A DNA stretch of 64,000 nucleotides from Vitis vinifera (taxonomy: Eukaryota > Streptophyta > Magnoliopsida > Vitales > Vitaceae), in the NCBI RefSeq assembly GCF_030704535.1, contig NC_081818.1, forward strand, positions 22,360,001-22,424,000, written 5' to 3'. The notes beneath the pieces were generated by a model. It ran no database searches. It was not told where the DNA came from and worked only from the letters and a program-made list of their open reading frames with translations. The translations under genes were made by a program, and so were the position numbers. Positions 10,501 through 19,480 of this stretch are shown in pieces; the first letter of the stretch is position 1, and each line of letters begins with the position of its first letter.

Positions 10501-13500
10501 TTAGGAACAGGGACGACATTAGCCAACCACTCTGGATACTCAACTACTGATATGAACCCAACACTGAGTTGTTTCTGAATCTCCTCTTTTACCTGTAGAC
10601 TCCAACGTGGATGCAACCGTCTCAATTTTTGCTTAACTGGTCTAGCATGTGGTAGGGTAGGTAAATGGTGCTGGACTATAGAGGGATCAAGACCTGGCAT
10701 GTCCTCATAAGACCATGCAAAGACATCCAAGTATGACCTGAGTAAATGGATGAGTCTATCTCTCTCATCTGTAGATAGGGGTGAACCAATCTTCAGCTCT
10801 CTAGGCTGATCCTCTGTGCCAAAATCAACAGTCTCAACGTCCCCTGCAGCAGGTGAAACTCTCTCATCTATGGGACCAGAGTCATGATCAAAAGAGTCCC
10901 TATCCGAATTGGGCTGTGCAATCTCATCATCTATATCAAATATCTGTGTAATGGGTGAGTGGGGTGCAGACGTAGAGATACTATCACAAGAGACAGGCGA
11001 ATACTCAAAAATGCTCAAATCCATAAATGAAGCAACAGAAACATCGTCAGAGCGGGAGACAAATCCCGATAAAACATCAAAAGAAAGAGATGGGTCCACA
11101 AGGTCGGACGCTCCCTCAACTGGGCTAACAATGCCCTCAAACAAACTACTATCATCCTCTGGAAGCTCTGGAACAGGAAGAGTCTGAGTCCCCTCAAAAA
11201 CCTCAATGGTAGATACCCCAAACATATCAAATGCTGAAACAGGCTGAAGCTGAACAATGCCGGCAATCTGGCTCACGGTCATCATGTCCATCTCATCACG
11301 GTACTCATCATGGGGAACAACTCCATCAATCACCTCAGTATGATCAACAATCACCCCGTCACTCGTGATCTCCTCTGGAAAGCATAGAGACAACATGCTA
11401 GCTCGATCTGGAGACGTGGGAGTAATCGTCATAGGGAAAAAAGTGTCGGGAGCCCCATCACTCAACTGTAGCTGGTGAAATAGATGTTGAAGATCGGTCT
11501 CTCTATCTGTATGAACCACACTATCAATCTCCTCTAAACGAGGTCGAGTCTCTGATCCTCTGATAAAGTAGTCAGCCAAACTCATCCTATAGGGTCGAAT
11601 AGGATAATCAAATGGTGTGTGGGATAAACGGGCTCTCACCCTCTCCTTGCGCAGCCGCGCCATGTGACGGTAATCGGCCTCAGTAGGGATGAATCCAAGT
11701 CCAAATGTCGTATCATGGTCAATGGCAGCTATGAACTCGCTCGGTCCCTGCTGACGTCGTCCTAACCCCATGCCAGGTAGAAAGGTCATACCCCTCATCA
11801 TATCAAGAACCACTGTACTACTGTGCTGATCAAACGACATAGCCACAAAGTCTCTACAACAATCCTCAATCTCGAGAGTCTGTACCTCATCAAAAGTAAA
11901 CCCAGTCAGAAGTAGGTCGTCCTCACTGTGACTGATCTGAAGTACTGGCTCAGAAGACGCAAATATATCCCTGGTAGAGCGCACTGTGATGACCTGCCCA
12001 TCATGAATAAACTTCACCTTCTGATGAAGGGAAGAAGGAATAGCTCCAGCTACATGAATCCATGGTCGGCCTAGTAGCAGGTTAAAGGATGCAGGAATCC
12101 TCAAAACCTGGAACAAAGTGGAAAATGTGGCTGGACCAATCTGCAAATCGATCATCAAGGTACCCATAACCTCTCTCTTGGTGCTATCATACGCTCTGAC
12201 TGTCTGAGTAGAAGGACCAAAATCTGAAGGCGCGAAACCAAGGGCTATAGCAGTGGCTAAAGGGCAAACATTCAGGGCTGAGCCGTTGTCCAGTAGGACA
12301 GACGGGACTCTACGGCCTGAACATCCAACTGTGATGTATAGAGGGCGCACGTGGTCTAAACCATCAGGTGGCAAGTCATCATCTGAAAATACAATGCAAG
12401 TGGCCCTGCCAGCCGTCATCATATGAATCAATCCCTCTGGAGTGGTGGTAGTCTCTACTCTGATCTGACTCAAGGCTCGAATCAAAGCATCTCTATGAGT
12501 ACTGGATGATGCTAGTAAACTCCAGATGGAAATGCGAGCCTGAGTGCTCTGTAGCTGCCTCAAAACCTCATCATCATCTCTCCTAACCTCCTCATGAGAG
12601 GCTGTACCCTCAAATGGTCTGACTACTGGTGGTGGTGGCTGAGCTATCCTCCCACTACGAGTCACAATCTGTATCTCTCTCCCCTCCGAATCATCATCCT
12701 CTGGCCATAAGGTGAAATGAACAAAAGTATCCTGACATCCGATAACTAAGGGTGTAGGATGAGTCAACTGGAATGGTGCCTCGTCCGGGATCAAACTGAA
12801 TGGTGCAGGAGTCTGAGGGACCAATGAAACCCCATCAATCTCATAGCTGTCATGCAAAACAATCGGCTCGGGTAATCCATCATCCCAACTCAACATGTGT
12901 ATACTGTCATCCTCTATAAGGTCCATGTGATGAATATCTCCTGAAGATGGATGCACTGCGTGTGTAGAATGAGCAGGAAGAGGGTTAGTGGTCACACTTG
13001 GCTGCCCCAAGTTGACCAAACCCTGATCTATCAAATCCTGAATAGCATGTCTCAAAGCAGTGCAATGGTCCGTGTCATGCCCTGGTCCCTGATGGTAGGA
13101 ACAATGTAAGTCCATCCTAAAGCGAGGTGGTATGGGTTGGGGTAAAGGCCTGGATGCTAATGGAATCAATAATCCACCCTCTGCGAGCTTCTGAAAAGCT
13201 CGACTCAAAGGCATACCCAACTGAGCAAACTGACGTGGTGGCCTCTGCACATAAGTAGTGGTCTGTGGAGCTCGGGGTCGAGTATATGGGGCAGGAGGCC
13301 TCTCTGCGACGTGTGCAGCAAAAACAGGCTGTGAGTCTGGATGCAGATAAGTAGGAGTCATGGGTCTGGAAGGAGCGGGTGGTCTGTAATGCGCATGAGG
13401 TGAAGGTGGATAGTAGTACCCAGGAGTCTGCCCAACTGTCTGATAGTGTCTAGAAGGTCTCATCCCTACTGAACTGATAGCACCAACATCTCCTGATCTC

Positions 13501-14417
13501 TGTCCTCCTGAAGGCCTCTTCCCCTTAGAATCAGTAGGGGAAGGCTCAGACCATAATCCTCTAGCAATGCCCTCCTCTATACCGTACAAAGCCTGTACCA
13601 AAGATCCAAAATCCGTATGGGGAAATCCCATCAAGTGTCTAGCAAATCTAGGCTGCAAGCTCCTCATGATCATGCTAATCTGATCCTTCTCTGAAGGACG
13701 GTCTATAATCTGTGAAATCTTCTCCCTCCAGCGGGAGATAAATGAAGTGACTGACTCCTCCGGCCTCTGTCTCAAAGCCTCCAACTCTCTCCTCGAAACA
13801 TCAATGACAGTGTTAAATGCAAACTGTCTCAAAAACTCCTGGGCCAAGTCGTCCCAAGTCCTACGGCGTGATACCTCCAATGAAGCGAACCAACGCTGTG
13901 CAGCTCCACTCAGGGACATAGGGAAAAGCATAACCATCTGGGCCTCATCCAGTCCATGGGCCCTCATAACAGTACTATAGAGTCTCAAATGGATGCGAGG
14001 GCATCCTATGCCTGTGTATCTCTCAATCTCAGGCATCCTGAACTTGGCCGGTAGACTGGCCACTGGTGCTCCATCAAAATCCTCCCAAGTAATAGCTCCC
14101 TCTGAAGTCCTCATCTGTCTCAACTTCTGCTCAAGTTTATCCATACGAGCATGTGGGTCCTCTGAAGCCGGGATAGGCGATGTGATAGGAGGTGGGGCAA
14201 CCTCGATCTGACTATGCAGAGTGAAAGGTATAGCCTGTGGTACTGACTGACTAGGCAGAGGTGGTGGCGGTACTGTGGTATCGAACTGGGTACTCTCCTG
14301 AACTGGGACCTGCTGGGTCTGCTGTCCATCTATCCTCTGACCAAGGTTAGCTATAGCCTCCTGGATAGAAGCCATGGCTGCGGCAAACTGGTCAACGGTA
14401 ACTACCTGTGAGTCCAT
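7566..14417 (-). CDS. Gag-Pol polyprotein of the Tat/Ogre-type retrotransposon
   Basis: This single open frame of 2283 residues starts at the ATG at 14417 (MDSQVVTVDQF). The frame is open further upstream but has no earlier ATG. Domains by residue: retrotransposon gag about 140-240 (GAAQRWFASL); a CxxHxxxGHDTxxC zinc motif about 436; aspartic protease about 709 (VLLDNGSALN); a G-patch-like stretch (GMGLGRR) after it; reverse transcriptase with YVDD near 1412; a first RNase H near 1560; a second, plant-type RNase H near 1706 (MYFDGAANQSGYGIG); integrase HHCC zinc domain about 1930-1980; and the integrase catalytic core with SDRGAHF near 2062 and the NGAVEAANK glutamate region. Two RNase H domains mark the Tat clade. 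No frameshift or stop interrupts it, so the protein may be functional. Gag and Pol share one frame, so cleavage by the protease is expected. No separate ORF1 precedes it. Confidence 0.95.
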   Translation of the reverse strand: MDSQVVTVDQFAAAMASIQEAIANLGQRIDGQQTQQVPVQESTQFDTTVPPPPLPSQSVPQAIPFTLHSQIEVAPPPITSPIPASEDPHARMDKLEQKLRQMRTSEGAITWEDFDGAPVASLPAKFRMPEIERYTGIGCPRIHLRLYSTVMRAHGLDEAQMVMLFPMSLSGAAQRWFASLEVSRRRTWDDLAQEFLRQFAFNTVIDVSRRELEALRQRPEESVTSFISRWREKISQIIDRPSEKDQISMIMRSLQPRFARHLMGFPHTDFGSLVQALYGIEEGIARGLWSEPSPTDSKGKRPSGGQRSGDVGAISSVGMRPSRHYQTVGQTPGYYYPPSPHAHYRPPAPSRPMTPTYLHPDSQPVFAAHVAERPPAPYTRPRAPQTTTYVQRPPRQFAQLGMPLSRAFQKLAEGGLLIPLASRPLPQPIPPRFRMDLHCSYHQGPGHDTDHCTALRHAIQDLIDQGLVNLGQPSVTTNPLPAHSTHAVHPSSGDIHHMDLIEDDSIHMLSWDDGLPEPIVLHDSYEIDGVSLVPQTPAPFSLIPDEAPFQLTHPTPLVIGCQDTFVHFTLWPEDDDSEGREIQIVTRSGRIAQPPPPVVRPFEGTASHEEVRRDDDEVLRQLQSTQARISIWSLLASSSTHRDALIRALSQIRVETTTTPEGLIHMMTAGRATCIVFSDDDLPPDGLDHVRPLYITVGCSGRRVPSVLLDNGSALNVCPLATAIALGFAPSDFGPSTQTVRAYDSTKREVMGTLMIDLQIGPATFSTLFQVLRIPASFNLLLGRPWIHVAGAIPSSLHQKVKFIHDGQVITVRSTRDIFASSEPVLQISHSEDDLLLTGFTFDEVQTLEIEDCCRDFVAMSFDQHSSTVVLDMMRGMTFLPGMGLGRRQQGPSEFIAAIDHDTTFGLGFIPTEADYRHMARLRKERVRARLSHTPFDYPIRPYRMSLADYFIRGSETRPRLEEIDSVVHTDRETDLQHLFHQLQLSDGAPDTFFPMTITPTSPDRASMLSLCFPEEITSDGVIVDHTEVIDGVVPHDEYRDEMDMMTVSQIAGIVQLQPVSAFDMFGVSTIEVFEGTQTLPVPELPEDDSSLFEGIVSPVEGASDLVDPSLSFDVLSGFVSRSDDVSVASFMDLSIFEYSPVSCDSISTSAPHSPITQIFDIDDEIAQPNSDRDSFDHDSGPIDERVSPAAGDVETVDFGTEDQPRELKIGSPLSTDERDRLIHLLRSYLDVFAWSYEDMPGLDPSIVQHHLPTLPHARPVKQKLRRLHPRWSLQVKEEIQKQLSVGFISVVEYPEWLANVVPVPKKDGKVRVCVDFRDLNKASPKDDFPLPHIDLLVDGTAGHSMLSFMDGFSGYNQILMAPEDMEKTAFITEWGTYCYRVMPFGLKNAGATYQRAATTLFHDMMHRDVEVYVDDMIVKSRGRADHLDALERFFERIRKFRLRLNPKKCTFGVTSGKLLGHIVSERGIEVDLDKIKAILDMPAPKTEKEIRGFLGRLQYISRFIARLTDICEPIFRLLRKNQPTVWNDDCQFAFEKIKEYLLSPPVLVPPTPGRPLILYLSVSDMALGCMLAQIDDLGKERAIYYLSKRMLEYEMKYVMIERLCLALVWATRRLRHYMTEYSVHLISRLDPLRYLFDRPALTGRLMRWLVLLTEFDIQYVSQKSIKGSIVADHLASLPTSEDRPVDDDFPDEEFVVMTSLLGWCMYFDGAANQSGYGIGVLLVSPQGDHIPRSVRLAFSDRHPATNNIVEYEACILGLETALELDIRQMEVFGDSNLVLRQIQGDWKTRDVKLRPYHAYLELLVARFDDLRYVHLPRAQNRFADALATLASSVDIPIDVVIRPLLIESRSAPAYCCLIGEIEDQDDLPWYHDIHQFLRFGTYPEVATAKDRRALRHLATRFVICGDTLYRRSADGMLLLCLDRASADRVMREVHSGVCGPHMGGHMLARKIMRTGYFWLTMETDCCQFVQKCPECQIHGDLIHAPPSELHALTSPWPFSVWGIDIIGKVSPKSSSGHEFILVAIDYFTKWVEAASYARLTSARVASFIRSHIICRYGVPHELISDRGAHFRAEVDTLLQEYGIRHHRSSAYRPQTNGAVEAANKNIKRILRKMVETSRDWSEKLPFALWAYRTSFRTSTGATPYSLVYGMEAVLPIETEMGSLRVALEQQISETEWAQARFDQLNLLDERRLRAADHVQAYQRKMARAFKKRVKPRPLQKGDLVLRILRGLIGDPRGKFRPSWSGPYVIRELTPEGAAWLTDLDGNQFSEPTNVDQLKKYYV

Positions 14418-15323
14418 ATCCCTCTGATCTGATCTCTGATCTGACTGGTCTGATACTCTGCTCAATCTACCTCCAACTCTAATCCACAAAGGTGAATCCA
14501 GATCGGTCACGGTAAACCCTCCTACAAATATGGAAACACTGAATAAGGTGCAACTCGAAGGTGACTCTGTATGAATCAAAGGCGTTGAAGCAAAGCCCAA
14601 ATATACTCAATCTGATACCCTCTTCTGATTACACCAAAAGGAGACTAAGGAAGGGATAACCAATTCCAATTGTGACCAAGGCAGCTCTGAAGGTCCACAG
14701 ATGCACCCACGTGTAGGAATGAAATCTTAATTGGGTCTAGGCTAACCTACAAGGTTAAGGTGGCTCTATAAGATAAAATGGGCGGGTCAAAGGATCCCTA
14801 GCAGAAGCGATCGTACCCTCCGGCGGTACGCAACCCTCTGCACGCCTCCAAGGAGACGGGGTGCTTCCATGCAAGGTGGTCATCACCTCCACACATGCAC
14901 TTCCTCGCGTTCCCAGGGGGTTTCTTAATGGTGAAGGCTCTCCCATCTCTCAACACTCAGGGATAATCTAAAGTGCACAATGAAGGATGTGGGTGCATCC
15001 GAAAAACCTAAGATCTAAAGTGAGATAGTGAATGAAGACAAGCAATCATACGAACATGCAAGAGAAAGGGTTGTCATGCAACAAGCAGCCATGCGTAGCA
15101 GATAAATATCAAACAATCAAAGTCCTATCTAGCATATGTGAGAGTGAATCATGCTAAGTGAGCAAAACAATCAAGTGATCATCCAAGGCAATCAAACATA
15201 TTAAGATAGCAAACCAAACAAGCAAGCAAATCAAATCACCTTGCCTAAAAAAAGAGGTACCCACTAATCGACCAATTAAACGCCACATTTTCCTTAAATA
15301 GTGTTCAAGCTTGATCCTCAAAA
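14418..15323 (-). other. Leader region of the Tat element (5' UTR)
   Basis: About 900 bp lie between the primer binding site and the gag ATG. Short frames at 14755-14946 and 15154-15357 show no domain and overlap functional sites, so I do not call them genes. There is no counterpart of the long ORF1 found before gag in classical Ogre elements. Confidence 0.7.
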
Positions 15324-15341
15324 TCCCCAGTGGAGTCGCCA
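15324..15341 (-). promoter_or_regulatory. Primer binding site (arginine-tRNA type)
   Basis: On the element strand the sequence three bases inside the 5' LTR is TGGCGACTCCACTGGGGA. It begins with TGG, the complement of a tRNA 3' CCA end, and resembles the arginine-tRNA primer sites described for Ogre/Tat elements. The first 11 bases recur inside the LTR at 15430-15440. Confidence 0.8.
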
Positions 15342-16929
15342 ATTTGTGGACCCGCATTTTTCACATGCGTCCCCACTCGATCGGCGAGACTCGCTTTTTA
15401 TTTGTGAAAAATTAATTTTAAAAAAAAGTTGGAGTCGCCACTTATTTTATTTTTATTTTTTAAGGGAAAATAAAACAAGAAATAAAACCCTAAAAAAAAT
15501 GACTCCATAATTTTTGGAAAAGCGTGTCTTTGAAAACCCAAGTCTTGGTCCGGGGATCAGGTTACTTATTGGGAAGGTACCTCTAAGAGGTAGCACCCTT
15601 CTAAGCCCTAAAAAAGTCTCTACTAATTAAGTTAAGGGGAATATGGCAATTAATCGGTTAATTATGGATACTAAGTAGGCTAGGTGATTTCAAAAGATTT
15701 GCATGCTAAACAAGATCAAATTGCCATAAAAGAAAGGTTAGGATGCGTACCTGGACCGCTTCTCAAGCGCTATCATAAAACATCAGAGTTAGTATAGAAG
15801 TATAACACACAACATGTATTTAATCATAGTGAATCAAGCATACATCTAAACACCTAAGGATCATCAAACATATGCATACTTCATAGTGACACGATTGTTT
15901 ACAAAATTTAGAAAGTAGGCGATAGGGGGGGGCGTACCTGGATAGCATAAATAACTTACAATGCGCTCCCAGAAGACATGAGGGATTAGATAATAATAAA
16001 ATAAAGAAACCCTAGCATGCTTGTTATCTAATTAGCATAACAAAAATTATCAAAGTATATGAAAACATTAATTATCACACACATCTTATATACAATTCCT
16101 AAAAAAAGATAGACATAATTTCAACGAGTGACAAAAATGGCAACAAAAATAATTTTTGAAAAGATTTTCTTATGTAGGGGTTTCACCAATTCCCCAATTG
16201 ATATACACGAATTTAGCCCAGAATCATCCCATTATTTGGGACCACAAGCTTTGATTCGTGTTTTTGTTCAAAACCAAAATTTTTGTTGAAAACCGAGAAG
16301 GATGCAAACCGAACAAGATATGGTTGCATATTATTTTTAAATAATAAAAAAAAAAAGAGATTTTGATCCTGAGGACTCTAAATGAGTTTTTGAAATAGAT
16401 TTTTAAAATGATTTTTTTGAGAAAAGTATTTTATTTTAAAATAAAAGGAATTAATTTGGAAAAAATAAAATATAAGAAATAAAATACCCAACAAAACAAA
16501 AATGAAACCTCAAAGTAAAATTTTTTTAGTAATTAACAAAAGTGATAATGGTGATGGTAGAGGCCAATCTTTATGATTTTCCAATGGCCTTTGAACAAAT
16601 TTAATAAATATTCACCAAAGCAACAAACCAAACGACTTTAGATCAAATAAAACTAACGAAATATTAATCGAGAATTTATTAGGATCAATCAAGCACATAA
16701 ATTGAGGTAAACAATTAAGAACTAATTTAAAATCAACCAAACACCTAAACATGTAATTATAATAATGTGAATATAGTAACACAAGCACATAGAATTCTAA
16801 AACATATTAACTAATCAACAACTAGACATTAATAACTTCCAAAACAAAAAAACAAAACTAAGTAACGAGGGATTAAGCAAAATGATAACCAAAATTAAAA
16901 AAAAAAGGACACATCAACTAAATAGAAAA

Positions 16930-17620
16930 GCTAAATTTAACTATTTTTAATACATGAGTATAATAACATGGGATAAAACTAATTAACTAAAATTTTGAAA
17001 AACTATAAACTAGGACAAGATTAGTCAAAAATCAAAATTAACAAACTTTTTTAAAACATGAGCATCGATTAAACTAATCAACTAAAACTCTAAAAAACAC
17101 ACGTACTAAAATTAGGTCAATCAAGAATTAAAATTAACAAACTTACAACATGAGAAAAATAACTTTTAAATTAAATATCTAAAACTCTAAAAAACACACA
17201 AAATAAAATTGGATCAATCGAGAATTAAAACGAACAAGCTCAGAACGTGGATATAATGACATGAGAAAGTAATAGACTCATCAACTAAAAATCTAAAACA
17301 CATAAACTAAATAGGGTCAATCAAAGACTAAAGTTAACAATTTTAAACATGGAATTAATCACATAGGTTCAATAGGAATAATAAACTAAAATTCTAAAAA
17401 CACATAAGCTAGATAAGATCAATCAAAACTAAAGTTAAAAAATTAAAACATGGATTTAATCAAGTGGTTCAATAGGAATAATAAACTATAATTCTAAAAA
17501 CATAAGCTAGATAAGATCAATCAAAACTAAAGTTAAAAAAAATTAAAACATGGATTTAATCAAGTGGTTCAATAGGAATAATAAACTATAATCCTAAAAA
17601 CATAACAACCTAGAAAAATC
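16930..17620. repeat. Degenerate tandem repeats of about 100 bp inside the 5' LTR
   Basis: The phrase TTCAATAGGAATAATAAACT begins at about 17368, 17468 and 17568, an exact 100-bp period. Earlier, less similar units can be followed back to about 16930 through AACTCTAAAAAACACAC and ATTAAAATTAACAAACTT words. The stretch is strongly A-rich on the plus strand. The matching part of the left LTR is outside the window. Confidence 0.85.
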
Positions 17621-18329
17621 AAAACTTGGAATCAAGACAATGAATCAAAATCAAACTAACTACATTCTAACCTTTTCATCCGATTAAAAAATCAAAATTA
17701 ATACATAAAAACTCTACCCTTCAATCCAATAAAAAAATTAAAACTAAAATCCTTAGAAATTCTAACTTACCTTCTCTAGGATTCCTCTATGGTGGTGCAG
17801 CTGCTCCTCTCTTTCTTGCCCGGCCTCTCTTTGTTCCCTCGAAAAAATGTCTCCGTGTTCTCTCAAAAAATTGCTTTTTTACGTGGATCGCTCTAAAAAA
17901 AATCTGTCCCTCTACCTATATGGCAGCCTTACCTTTTAAAATACACATGTGATGGTCTCTTCAATACGGAAAGCATGACTGCCCATATGGAATCATGATT
18001 TTGTCCCCCAAAAAGAAGAAAAAAATCTCATGCAACTTGGATATTTCCTCATTAAAAATTCCGTTTTCCATAAATTCTCCAATACATACCCATAAAGCAT
18101 TTTGTTCCGAGAATCACGATTTCTCCATCTCCTTGCCGACAACCCCGCTTTGTATGGAATATTTTGTTTCTTTTTTTTAATGCATTTGGACATATGGAAA
18201 GTGCATTGCATGGTGGCTAACTTGAGATTCTCAAGGATGCAGCCGCATGTTGTGATAGTCACCGGAATGGGTGCTCCAACTGGCATGGATTGAAACCCTC
18301 CCCATAATGAGTAGACTTCATATTTTCTT

Positions 18330-18574
18330 CTATCATTTTGATGTTTTCCGCTTTGCAAACATGGTTCTAAAGGCTCTGTATAAGTCAGACGTTGCAATAT
18401 TGAATTAAGAAAACAGGTATTACCCAGATTTTCCAAACCAACACCAATTGTTCTACTTGTGATCCCAATACCGAGCTCCAGATCCAACCCGTTCTTCATA
18501 TGATTAGACCCATCTTGTTTTTTTTTTTCTACTCGAAGCCGCCAAACCAGTATTGTGCCCGGGTCGCTTTGCAT
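18330..18574 (-). pseudogene. Captured ubiquitin-specific protease (UBP) fragment, right LTR copy
   Basis: The minus strand has an open frame whose middle part, GLENLGNTCFLNSILQ followed by RLTYTEPLEPCLQSGKH, is the catalytic Cys box of ubiquitin-specific proteases, with the nucleophile Cys in NTCFLNS. In family members a Cys or Ala-rich continuation and, hundreds of residues later, the His box follow. Here homology ends soon after SGKHQND and the frame continues to 17993 with sequence I do not recognise. It lies in sense orientation to the element, about 550 bp downstream of the CAX fragment, and an identical piece is in the left LTR. I read it as a host exon fragment transduced by the retrotransposon. 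It resembles plant UBP20-23-type proteins; the exact donor is uncertain. Confidence 0.85.
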
Positions 18575-18599
18575 CTGTGGTGGGGTTCAGAGTCTCAAG

Positions 18600-19070
18600 G
18601 CTAAAACCTCCGTCTCCGTCTCGATAATCCATTCATCGTCGTCATCACTGTTCTCCTTGCTTCTCTATTTCTCTCCATGTGTTCCAATCTTCTCTCACCA
18701 AATCAAACAACACTGCTAATTCATTAAAATACTAATTAAACTTCTGCCTCCAATCACCTCCTCACCGCGACTCCACCTTGTTTTCGTCCACAACAATCAG
18801 GAAAAAATCCAGATTCCGGCGACTCTCTGGTGAAGTCCTCTCTCAACCTTTCTGAAAATTCCCCAAGATCTTCTGCCCCGTTCTTTATCTCTCAAACAAC
18901 CATCTTTACCAGAATTTCTCCACCTCTATTTTTCAGAAGACTTCCCTCCTTACTCTCTACTTCGACTTCTTTTTCTGCTCTCTGTTTTCTCCATTCTTCA
19001 CGTCTTCTTCCCCTATTTTTCTTTTTCCCTTTCTCCACCCAATTCTCTCTCTTCCTTGCTTTCTGCTCAG
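18600..19070 (-). other. Pyrimidine/purine-skewed segment between the two captured gene pieces
   Basis: On the element strand this stretch is purine-rich and resembles a plant 5' untranslated leader, with GGAGACGGAGG, repeated GAGAG runs and GAAGAAGACG. It links the CAX piece to the UBP piece in sense order. A 114-codon frame on the plus strand (18830-19174) is rich in Ser, Phe and Leu because of the CT-rich composition and has no family signature, so I do not call it a gene. It may be the UBP donor gene's leader; that is inference. Confidence 0.5.
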
Positions 19071-19120
19071 TTATTCTTCCACTTCTTTTGTTTCAGCAAA
19101 ATAATATATCCCCTTGCTGT

Positions 19121-19480
19121 AGCACCTGTGTAGAATGCAAGCTGCTCGGTGGCAAAACCCAAACGCTCGGCTAACGGGGTAATACCTAATAAGCTGAAGA
19201 AGAAGACCCATCCATGCTTTCCAGTAAGATAATGTAGCAAAATTGCTAAGGGACCGAAAGGTAGCAACATATTTATCTTCGCTTTAATCAAGACAATGTA
19301 AACACTTCTTAGAGGAGCAGTCCTCATTTTTTTAAAGATCCATGAGGTGGAGAGAGCTGCATGAGACCCAATATGAGATGTCTCGAAGTCAAAAGAATGA
19401 ACTTTTCTTGTGCCTTGTGATGTGCTATAAGGGATCTCCGCATCTGATTCAAGGTCTATCTTCTCCTCAATGGAACCCAT
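19121..19480 (-). pseudogene. Captured vacuolar cation/proton exchanger (CAX) fragment, right LTR copy
   Basis: The minus-strand frame starts at an ATG (MGSIEEKIDLESD) and continues through STSWIFKKMRTAPLRSVYIV, AKINMLLPFGPLAILLHYLT and GITPLAERLGFATEQLAFYTG. This is the N-terminus and first membrane segments of plant CAX-type Ca2+/H+ antiporters of the tonoplast. Homology stops after FYTGAT, before the GNATE exchange motif, so no transport activity is possible. About 115 codons are uninterrupted, so either one large exon or spliced sequence was taken up. Just upstream of the ATG the sequence looks like a leader, so some 5' UTR may have been captured too. The same piece is in the left LTR. 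Confidence 0.87.

Noticed and set aside
18830..19480. CAX fragment as a functional transporter gene
   Set aside because: Only the N-terminus is present, the exchange motifs are missing and the piece is repeated in both LTRs.
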